Shown here one piece after another: positions 54,170-61,006 of a stretch of 64,000 bases of DNA. The stretch's first letter is position 1, and each line of letters opens with the position of its first letter. The translations under genes were made by a program, and so were the position numbers. The notes below the pieces were generated by a model. It did not search any database and was not told where the DNA came from. It worked only from the letters and a program-made list of their open reading frames with translations. This stretch comes from Gammaproteobacteria bacterium. GTDB taxonomy: Bacteria > Pseudomonadota > Gammaproteobacteria > DSM-16500. The DNA is taken from assembly GCA_014132595.1 (NCBI GenBank), contig BMAG01000043.1:115878-179877 (forward strand), given 5' to 3'.

Positions 54170-55374
54170 GAGAGTAATTTATCCCATATCGGTTTTGCAA
54201 GAGCAGGTATAGGCCAGGCTCGCAGTTCACGCATATCTGCAATACAGGGCTTCATTTTTTCATGAGATAAGCATTGCATAATTTCTGTGGCAAGCAAAGG
54301 TGCAAATGCCAATTTTGTAGGCCAAGCAACGATCATATTTTCAATTTCTTTAAAATAACAAGAATCAGGACGTGTACCATTGGGTTGAGAATTTTCGGCA
54401 CGGTCTACATAAAAGCTTGCAAATTCTGCTTTAGAAAAATCGAGCCATGGGAATAATTCTTTTAATTCTTTTTTAGCCACTTGTGTTTGTTCTTCCGTGC
54501 CTAATTTTACGCCCTCTTCTGCAATTTGCCCGCCTAAATACCAAATCCATTTGCCATCATGGGCTTTATGAGTGGTGATCGTTAAACGAGGTGTCGTACC
54601 TAAACCTAAACAATGTGCATAGAGTGGGAAATCATAGTCATGTTTGACCAAAACCATATGCAAGGGTCTTCGTTGTGCGCCGAGTTTGTGATGCTGCAAT
54701 TTTTTTAATAAAAGTTCATTTCCTCCGCCTGCCGTAAAAATATATTTTTGTGCTTGAATATGCACAGTTTGCATAGGCGCCGCATGTATTTTTAAGGAGA
54801 CTAAACGATCTTTTTCATCCAGTTCAATGTGACTTTCTTCCATGGGATCAATTTTGAAAATAATATCTTGATTGGGCATCATCAATTCGCGAAGCATCGC
54901 ATAGACATCAATGACTGTTTCTTCAAGCGAATAAACTTGTCCGTGAAATTGTGGATTCTGAAAAATGGCTGGGAAATTTTTTTTATCTAAAACTTCAGTA
55001 TGACTTTTTAAAGTGAGTCCTGCGATAAATCCTGCGACTTTAGAGGTCAGTGAACCCGTAGACCAGAGATATTGCTTATTTGATAAGACAGGAACATTGG
55101 ATAAATCAATTTCCCCCTGTCCTTGCAAGCAAGCTTTCCAGATGGCAGGCATATCTGAAATGGCTTCCGCAGCCGCTGTTGCCTGACCATGTAATGCATA
55201 TTTCATGCCGCCATGAATAATGCCTTGAGCTTTATGAGTTTGTCCTCCGCCTAAGCTGCCAGATTCTAATAAAATCACGGAAAGGCCTGTTTGGCGTAAA
55301 CGATTTAATAACCATAATCCTGCGATACCGCCACCCATGATGACGATATCCGTTTGAACTACTTTATTCATCAC
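54166..55374 (-). CDS. FAD-dependent oxidoreductase (DAO family)
   Basis: 402 residues. The N-terminal FAD loop is DIVIMGGGIAGLWLLNRLR, followed by ILLESGSLGGGQTHKAQGIIHGGMKYAL (split here as ILLESGSLGGGQ and IIHGGMKYAL), which resembles the start of glycerol-3-phosphate or L-2-hydroxyglutarate oxidases. IDVYAMLREL and YIFTAGGGNELLL are further family-like segments. The substrate is uncertain. It lies between gcdH and an aldo/keto reductase, six bases from gcdH. Confidence 0.85.
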   Translation of the reverse strand: MMNKVVQTDIVIMGGGIAGLWLLNRLRQTGLSVILLESGSLGGGQTHKAQGIIHGGMKYALHGQATAAAEAISDMPAIWKACLQGQGEIDLSNVPVLSNKQYLWSTGSLTSKVAGFIAGLTLKSHTEVLDKKNFPAIFQNPQFHGQVYSLEETVIDVYAMLRELMMPNQDIIFKIDPMEESHIELDEKDRLVSLKIHAAPMQTVHIQAQKYIFTAGGGNELLLKKLQHHKLGAQRRPLHMVLVKHDYDFPLYAHCLGLGTTPRLTITTHKAHDGKWIWYLGGQIAEEGVKLGTEEQTQVAKKELKELFPWLDFSKAEFASFYVDRAENSQPNGTRPDSCYFKEIENMIVAWPTKLAFAPLLATEIMQCLSHEKMKPCIADMRELRAWPIPALAKPIWDKLLS

Positions 55375-55380
55375 AACCTC

Positions 55381-56556
55381 TTATGAAAATGCGGATAGAC
55401 CCGTTTGAGCATGGCCTAAAATTAAAGCGTGGATATCTTCCGTTCCTTCGTAGGTTTTGACAGTTTCCAGATTTAACATATGTCGTATGACATGAAATTC
55501 TTCCATGATGCCATTGCCGCCATGAATGTCCCTTGCTTCCCGCGCTATATCTAAGGCGATTAATGTCGAATTGCGTTTGATTAGGGAAATCATGGGTGAT
55601 ACGGCTTGGCCTTCGTCTTTTAAGCGGCCTACTCGTAAACAGCCTTGTAAAGCTAAACTAATTTGTGTTTGCATCGTTGCGAGTTTTGCTTGGATGAGCT
55701 GGTTTGCAGCAATTGCTCTGCCGAATTGTTTGCGATCTAAAGCATATTGTCTTGCGGCATGCCAACAAAATTCAGCCGCGCCTAAAACCCCCCAAGCAAT
55801 ACCGTAACGGGCGTTATCAAGGCATCCTAATGGACCGGATAATCCATCGGCATTAGGTAACTCCTGTTCAGCGGATACCAAAACATTTTCCATTACTATT
55901 TCACCCGTCACCGATGCGCGCATGCTCATTTTTCCATGCATGATAGGCGCTGATAATCCGGGCATGCCTTTTTCCAGAATAAAACCGCGTATGCGGCCTT
56001 TATCATTTTTAGCCCAGACAATAAAAATATCTGAAATAGGTGAATTGGTAATCCACATTTTATTGCCTTGCAATAAATAGCCGCCTTGAGTTGATTTGGC
56101 ACGTGATTCCAAGCTGTTGGGATCTGAGCCATGATTAGGCTCTGTTAAACCAAAACATCCTATCCATTCGCCGGTTGCGAGTTTCGGTAAGTATTTTTGA
56201 CGTTGTTCTTCAGAACCATAAGCATGAATGGCATGCATGACTAAACTGGATTGCACGCTCAATGCTGAACGGTAACCTGAATCGACTCTTTCAATTTCTC
56301 GTGCTAATAAGCCGTAAGAAACCGCATTAATTCCCGCACAGCCATAACCTTGAATGGTTGCGCCCAAAAAACCTGCTTGACCCATTTCACGCATGATTTC
56401 ACGGTCAAAGTGTTCATTATGAAAAGCCTCAAGAATACGAGGCTGTAATTTATCTTGAGCGTAGGCTCGCCCTGCATCACGAATTAAACGTTCTTCAGGC
56501 GAGAGCTGTTGCTCGAATAAAAAAGGATCATCCCAATGAAAGACAGGTTTTGACAT
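55381..56556 (-). CDS. gcdH: Glutaryl-CoA dehydrogenase-like acyl-CoA dehydrogenase
   Basis: 391 residues. Oxidises and decarboxylates glutaryl-CoA to crotonyl-CoA in Lys/Trp breakdown. FAD-binding [15 protein letters not shown] and [17 protein letters not shown], the fingerprint [35 protein letters not shown] and the C-terminal catalytic-Glu motif [17 protein letters not shown] are all those of GcdH. Other acyl-CoA dehydrogenases place that Glu in the same segment but lack the HALILG motif. It starts three bases after corC ends. Confidence 0.93.
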   Translation of the reverse strand: MSKPVFHWDDPFLFEQQLSPEERLIRDAGRAYAQDKLQPRILEAFHNEHFDREIMREMGQAGFLGATIQGYGCAGINAVSYGLLAREIERVDSGYRSALSVQSSLVMHAIHAYGSEEQRQKYLPKLATGEWIGCFGLTEPNHGSDPNSLESRAKSTQGGYLLQGNKMWITNSPISDIFIVWAKNDKGRIRGFILEKGMPGLSAPIMHGKMSMRASVTGEIVMENVLVSAEQELPNADGLSGPLGCLDNARYGIAWGVLGAAEFCWHAARQYALDRKQFGRAIAANQLIQAKLATMQTQISLALQGCLRVGRLKDEGQAVSPMISLIKRNSTLIALDIAREARDIHGGNGIMEEFHVIRHMLNLETVKTYEGTEDIHALILGHAQTGLSAFS

Positions 56557-56559
56557 AGT

Positions 56560-57399
56560 TCATGACTCTTTAGTAGTTTCCAGTAAATGAATCCGACGAT
56601 TGTCACTATGTAATACTTTAAAACGGAAATTTTCGATTTTTAAGACTTCACCGCGTTTTGGCATGTGTCCAAAACCTTGTAAGATTAAACCGCCAATGGT
56701 ATCAAATTCTTCATCACTTAACTCTGAGTCAAAATATTCATTGAAATCATCAATCGGTGTGGTTGCTTTTACAATGTAAGAACCATCTGCCTGTTTTTTA
56801 ATTTCATCGTCTTCATCGGTGTCATATTCATCTTCAATATCGCCGACAATTTGTTCCAGAACATCTTCGATGGTGACCAAACCTGCAACATGTCCGTACT
56901 CATCAATCACAATAGCCATATGATGATGGCTTACACGAAATTCACGAAGTAAAACATCGAGCCGTTTGCTTTGAGGAACAAATACCGCAGGACGTATGAT
57001 CTGCTGGATATCAAATTGAGTCGCTTCTTTGTTTAGGCAATACTTAATTAAATCTTTAGCAAGTAATATGCCGATGACATCCTGGTTTTCGCTATTGATG
57101 ACGGGGAAACGGGAGTGACCTGATTCAATCACAAGCGGCAATAGGGTTTCTAACGGATTATCGTTTTCAATCACAATCATTTGGGGTTTGGGGATCATCA
57201 CATCGCGAACATGCATTTCTGCAACTTGAAGCACGCTTTCAATCATATGTAACATATCGCCGCTCAAAATATCACGCTCGCCTGCATCGCGTAAAATTTC
57301 CATGAGTTGTTCTCTGTCTTTAGGTTCTCGTACTAATAAATCATTTAAACGTTCAAGCCAAGTACGAGGTTTTGTATGTAACTTAGAGTCATCTTCCAT
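56560..57399 (-). CDS. corC: CorC-type CBS-pair transporter-associated protein
   Basis: 279 residues. Two CBS domains (about residues 65-190; VRDVMIPKPQMIVIEND and HSRFPVINSENQDVIGI) are followed by DEYGHVAGLVTIEDVLEQIVGDIEDEYD and the CorC_HlyC domain (YIVKATTPIDDFNEYF). It aids magnesium/cobalt efflux in relatives. ybeY is directly upstream with a one-base overlap, as in the conserved ybeZ-ybeY-corC order; ybeZ is absent here. Confidence 0.93.
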   Translation of the reverse strand: MEDDSKLHTKPRTWLERLNDLLVREPKDREQLMEILRDAGERDILSGDMLHMIESVLQVAEMHVRDVMIPKPQMIVIENDNPLETLLPLVIESGHSRFPVINSENQDVIGILLAKDLIKYCLNKEATQFDIQQIIRPAVFVPQSKRLDVLLREFRVSHHHMAIVIDEYGHVAGLVTIEDVLEQIVGDIEDEYDTDEDDEIKKQADGSYIVKATTPIDDFNEYFDSELSDEEFDTIGGLILQGFGHMPKRGEVLKIENFRFKVLHSDNRRIHLLETTKES

Positions 57400-57863
57400 T
57401 ATTGTTTACCTTGTTGATAAGGATTAGGAAAACCTAATTCTTTTAAAATAGTGATTTCTATGGATTCCATGACGTCAGCATCCGTAGCGTTCTCGTGATC
57501 ATAACCTAGCAAATGTAATGTGCCATGCACAACCATATGTGCCCAATGTGCCAAGGTTGATTTCCCCTGCTCTTTTGCTTCTTGATTAACGACTGCAGCA
57601 CAAATGACGATATCACCTAAAAGAGGTGTTTCATCGATGAGTTCATCGGGCATCTCAAAGGGAAAAGAGAGAACATTCGTAGCGCCTGTTTTGCGGCGAT
57701 AATGTGTATTGAGTTCCGTCATTTCATCGGTATCAACTATTCGAATGGTCATTTCAATATCAGGTGTTTTGCGCTTTAAAGCGGTTTTAGCCCATTGTTT
57801 TAATTGTAATGCTTTTGGCATTTCATTTTTGGGTACAGCACATTGAACAGTAATAAGATGCAT
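57399..57863 (-). CDS. ybeY: Endoribonuclease YbeY
   Basis: 154 residues. 16S rRNA 3'-end maturation and ribosome quality control. The metal motif HGTLHLLGYDH is intact near residue 115, with NTHYRRKTGATNVLSFPFE and LGDIVIC before it. First gene of the ybeY-corC-gcdH operon; a promoter candidate lies about 110 bases upstream. The usual neighbour ybeZ (phoH-like) is missing from this side. Confidence 0.95.
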   Translation of the reverse strand: MHLITVQCAVPKNEMPKALQLKQWAKTALKRKTPDIEMTIRIVDTDEMTELNTHYRRKTGATNVLSFPFEMPDELIDETPLLGDIVICAAVVNQEAKEQGKSTLAHWAHMVVHGTLHLLGYDHENATDADVMESIEITILKELGFPNPYQQGKQ

Positions 57864-57973
57864 AGCATTAATTGCCTAGATCATTTTTAGGGTGAATTAG
57901 CTCGCGGGTTTTGCGTGGGTTTTGAATGGTGTCCAAAGGAGATCTATGGCTCTTCGGTAATTATAGTAACAGG

Positions 57974-58001
57974 ATTATAGCTGAAATATTTTTTCATGTC
58001 A
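57974..58001 (-). promoter_or_regulatory. Putative promoter of the ybeY operon
   Basis: Minus-strand TGACAT (57996-58001) and perfect TATAAT (57974-57979) with a 16-base spacer. Transcription would start near 57967, giving a leader of about 100 bases before the ybeY ATG at 57863. Confidence 0.5.
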
Positions 58002-58058
58002 TTCACTGACGCGGCGCGCGGCTGTTCGTGATTAATCGGTATATTTGCTAACCACTGT

Positions 58059-58167
58059 CGTCATTGCGAGCGAAGCAAAGCAATCCAAAAACAAACTTTA
58101 GGACGTAAAAATTGCTTTTTGAAGCGTTACTTTCGAGATGGATTGCTTTGCTTCGCTCGCAATGACG
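58059..58167. repeat. 29-bp perfect inverted repeat, dispersed-element type
   Basis: The left arm CGTCATTGCGAGCGAAGCAA... at 58059-58087 is an exact reverse complement of the right arm at 58139-58167 (29 bp, no mismatch), separated by 51 bases with no gene. The core CATTGCGAGCGAAGCAAAGC is a sequence I have often seen as a repeated hairpin in many bacterial genomes, so this is probably one copy of a short palindromic or miniature element. It cannot encode a transposase. It lies in the 504-base gap between ybeY and epmB (57864-58367). Confidence 0.75.
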
Positions 58168-58195
58168 GCAATAGTATAGAAGATAGAGCGTTTTG

Positions 58196-58220
58196 GTTAT
58201 CCACAGAAACTGTGGATAAC
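58196..58220. promoter_or_regulatory. Dyad of two perfect DnaA boxes
   Basis: GTTATCCACAG (58196-58206) and CTGTGGATAAC (58210-58220) form an exact 11-base inverted repeat with a three-base centre AAA. Each arm contains the strongest DnaA box TTATCCACA (58197-58205 and, reversed, 58211-58219). A hairpin CTTAGGG-TTAT-CCCTAAG (58271-58288), which includes a box-like TTATCCCTA (58278-58286), and an AT-rich tract (about 58290-58330) follow. It could be a second origin-like site, a DnaA-titration locus, or a control site for epmB/ybeY. It is not followed by a T run, so a terminator is unlikely. Confidence 0.55.
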
Positions 58221-58367
58221 ATTGTGACTAACTCTGTGACAAACAGGGGAGAAGTTGGTATAAAATTTTACTTAGGGTTATCCCTAAGAGTTTAAAACAT
58301 AATATAATCAATAAGTTATTGTGTTTTTAATGCTTGATTTTGAGTGGTTGTGCGTGGATGTTCAAAA

Positions 58368-59393
58368 TCATGTGCGAGAATTAGCCTGTGTAAAATCGTT
58401 GGTATCGAGCCTGATTTTGGCAAAGGATCCCGGTTCTGTGCGTACCAGTTTGGGTACAAGATAACCCGGCAATCGCTTTGTAACTTCTACATGTAAACGT
58501 TGAGCGGCTTCTTGTTCGGTATCAAAATGTGCGCAACCCTCAACTTTGTCTAACATATGTAAATAATAAGGCAGAATGCCTGCTGAAAATAAAGTTTCGC
58601 TTAAGGTGGTCAACGTATCCGCATTGTCATTAATACCTTTGAGTAAGACGGACTGGTTTAGCACCATGATGTTTGCCGAGGTTAATTTTTTAATGGCCTC
58701 CACTACATTAGGTGTTATTTCCTGGGGGTGATTACTATGCACAATCATGACAGGTTTGAGTCTTGTGTAAGTTAACAAACGGATTAACTCGGACGTCACC
58801 CGGTCCGGCAGCACAATAGGTAATCGGCTATGTATGCGCAGCCGTTTGAGATGGGGAATTTCACTCAGAGCTTTGGTAAATTCATGGAGCGTGGAGTCCG
58901 CCATCACCAGGGGGTCTCCTCCGCTTAAGATGATTTCAGTGATGGTTTCATCACGAGCAATATAGTCTAATGTCAGTTCCCAGCCTGATGTGCCGGGGTT
59001 ATTTTTGGCATAAGGAAAATGTCTTCTGAAACAAAATCGACAATTAATGGCGCAATTACCCGTTAATGTCAGTAATACACGTCCATGATATCGGTGAAGC
59101 AAACCCGGGATGGGGTTGATATTTTTTTCTTGGAGGGGATCTTTTACAAATCCATCAGCATGCTGGAACTCATCGCCGATGGGCAAAATTTGTCGTAAAA
59201 GCGGATCATGAATGTCGCCTTTTTTCATGCGTGAAACAAATTCCCGAGGGACTTTAAGTGGGAAAAGAGTCGCAGCGTTTTTTGCCTGGTCTAGCCATGC
59301 CATATCCAGTTCGAGGAGCTCTAGCAGCTCGCGCGGGTCTGTCACGGCATTGATTAAAGCCATTTGCCAGGCATTTTTTATATTTTGAGACAT
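58368..59393 (-). CDS. epmB: EF-P beta-lysylation protein EpmB (radical SAM lysine 2,3-aminomutase-like)
   Basis: 341 residues. Converts lysine to (R)-beta-lysine for elongation factor P. The radical SAM cluster is in GNCAINCRFCFRRHFPY (C-x3-C-x2-C), followed by IILSGGDPLVM and LRIHSRLPIVLPDRV. The C-terminal zinc/PLP-binding PYYLHMLDKVEGCAHF region is as in KamA-type enzymes. It is divergent from efp with 65 bases between the starts. Confidence 0.96.
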   Translation of the reverse strand: MSQNIKNAWQMALINAVTDPRELLELLELDMAWLDQAKNAATLFPLKVPREFVSRMKKGDIHDPLLRQILPIGDEFQHADGFVKDPLQEKNINPIPGLLHRYHGRVLLTLTGNCAINCRFCFRRHFPYAKNNPGTSGWELTLDYIARDETITEIILSGGDPLVMADSTLHEFTKALSEIPHLKRLRIHSRLPIVLPDRVTSELIRLLTYTRLKPVMIVHSNHPQEITPNVVEAIKKLTSANIMVLNQSVLLKGINDNADTLTTLSETLFSAGILPYYLHMLDKVEGCAHFDTEQEAAQRLHVEVTKRLPGYLVPKLVRTEPGSFAKIRLDTNDFTQANSRT

Positions 59394-59404
59394 CAGATTA
59401 TCTT

Positions 59405-59432
59405 TTGCTTATTTAATTAGGGAGGCTATTAT
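59405..59432 (+). promoter_or_regulatory. Putative efp promoter
   Basis: TTGCTT (59405-59410) and TATTAT (59427-59432) with a 16-base spacer, upstream of the ribosome binding site AAGGAG (59447-59452) and the efp ATG. Confidence 0.5.
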
Positions 59433-59458
59433 ATGCGAATTCTTAAAAGGAGAAAGCA

Positions 59459-60031
59459 ATGGCTCTGTATACAACGAATGAAATCCGGGGCGGCATGAAG
59501 ATTATTGTCGACAATGACCCCTGCGTTATTTTGGACAATGAGTTTGTAAAACCGGGTAAGGGACAGGCTTTTAATCGTATAAAATACCGTAACTTAAAGA
59601 CTGGCCGTGTGGTCGAGCGTACTTATAAATCCGGCGAAAGTCTTCAGGCTGCGGATGTAGTTGAGGTTGAAGCGCAATTTCTTTATTACGATGGAACTCA
59701 TTCTCACTTCATGGTGCAGGATACCTTTGAACAATTTGTGATGTCGGATATCGAAGTGGGTGATGCCAAACAATGGATCAAAGAACAAGCTATTTGTATG
59801 TTGATGTTGTGGAACGGAACGCCGCTTGGGGTGACTCCGCCTAATTTTGTGATATTAAAAATTGTGGAAACGGATCCAGGTGTGCGTGGTGATACCTCCG
59901 GCGGGGGTGGCAAACCTGCGAAATTGGAAACGGGTGCAGTCGTGCGTGTTCCTTTATTTGTACAGGAAGGTGAGCTTATCAAGGTAGATACAAGAACAGG
60001 CGTCTATGTTGCTCGAGCGAAAGAAGAATAA
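59459..60031 (+). CDS. efp: Elongation factor P
   Basis: 190 residues (E. coli 188), relieves ribosome stalling on polyproline. KOW-like N-terminal domain with the modified lysine in [19 protein letters not shown] near residue 34, then two OB domains, including [19 protein letters not shown] [15 protein letters not shown] and [19 protein letters not shown]. The lysine that receives beta-lysine is present, matching the adjacent epmA and epmB. Confidence 0.97.
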   Translation: MALYTTNEIRGGMKIIVDNDPCVILDNEFVKPGKGQAFNRIKYRNLKTGRVVERTYKSGESLQAADVVEVEAQFLYYDGTHSHFMVQDTFEQFVMSDIEVGDAKQWIKEQAICMLMLWNGTPLGVTPPNFVILKIVETDPGVRGDTSGGGGKPAKLETGAVVRVPLFVQEGELIKVDTRTGVYVARAKEE

Positions 60032-60032
60032 A

Positions 60033-60998
60033 ATGATTGATTGGCAGCCCACGGCTTCCCTCGATGTTTTACGCCAACGCGCGGAAATTTTAAGCCGTCT
60101 TCGTGCGTTTTTTGCATCGCGCGATGTGATGGAAGTGGAAACCCCCCTGCTCTCTCATGCGACGGTGACCGATTCTCATATTATGAGTATCGTTGCGCCG
60201 TTTAAAGAATTGGGTTGTGAAAAAGAAATCATTTGTTATCTGCAAACATCCCCTGAGTATGCGATGAAAAGATTATTGGCGGCAGGAGCAGGATCGATTT
60301 ATCAGCTTACTAAAGCATTTCGTCAAGGTGAAGTCGGTCGATTGCATAATCCGGAATTTAGCATGCTTGAATGGTATCGACCTGGGTTTGATCATCATGC
60401 GTTGATGGATGAGATGGATGAGTTATTACAAGTCGTGTTGCAATTGTCACCCGCAACGCGCATGAGTGCGACGCAAGTTTATCAACTCTATTTGAAAATA
60501 GATCCGCATGAAGCCAGTGTTGATGATTTGAAAACGTGCGCAAAATTATATATCGAATCATTACCGGATATGGCGGATGATAAAAATAATTGGCTTGATT
60601 TGTTGTTTACGCATTGTATCGAACCGCATTTAGGATCAGATGCCCCTTTCTTTTTATATGATTTCCCGGCATCGCAGGCGGCTTTAGCAAAAATTCGTCC
60701 TGAAAATCCCCCAGTTGCATCTCGCTTTGAAATGTATTTTAAAGGGGTTGAGTTGGCAAATGGATTTCATGAGCTTCAGGATGCAAAAGAGCAACGCGGA
60801 CGATTTGAAAAAGATTTAGCGTATCGTAGAAATCATCATCTTCCTTCAGTGCCGATGGATGAGCGATTTCTTGCTGGATTGCAGGAAGGTTTGCCTGATT
60901 GTGCAGGCGTTGCGATGGGGATTGATCGGCTTATTATGCTGGTGTTAAATCAAAATTCAATTTCAGATGTGATCAGTTTTGCATTTCCTCTTGCCTGA
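60033..60998 (+). CDS. epmA: EF-P--(R)-beta-lysine ligase EpmA (GenX/PoxA)
   Basis: 321 residues (E. coli 325). A lysyl-tRNA synthetase paralogue without an anticodon-binding domain, it attaches beta-lysine to EF-P. Class II motif 2 is IYQLTKAFRQGEVGRLHNPEFSML (across 60300-60365) and motif 3 GVAMGIDRLIMLVL. VMEVETPLLSHATVTD is near the N-terminus. The ATG at 60033 follows the efp stop by one base. It converges with the large protein gene that follows. Confidence 0.96.
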   Translation: MIDWQPTASLDVLRQRAEILSRLRAFFASRDVMEVETPLLSHATVTDSHIMSIVAPFKELGCEKEIICYLQTSPEYAMKRLLAAGAGSIYQLTKAFRQGEVGRLHNPEFSMLEWYRPGFDHHALMDEMDELLQVVLQLSPATRMSATQVYQLYLKIDPHEASVDDLKTCAKLYIESLPDMADDKNNWLDLLFTHCIEPHLGSDAPFFLYDFPASQAALAKIRPENPPVASRFEMYFKGVELANGFHELQDAKEQRGRFEKDLAYRRNHHLPSVPMDERFLAGLQEGLPDCAGVAMGIDRLIMLVLNQNSISDVISFAFPLA

Positions 60999-61006
60999 GT
61001 TACAGA

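Noticed and set aside
58196..58288. The two hairpins as a Rho-independent terminator of epmB
   Set aside because: On the minus strand the arms are not followed by a T run; the first is two exact DnaA boxes. The second could still have a weak terminating effect.
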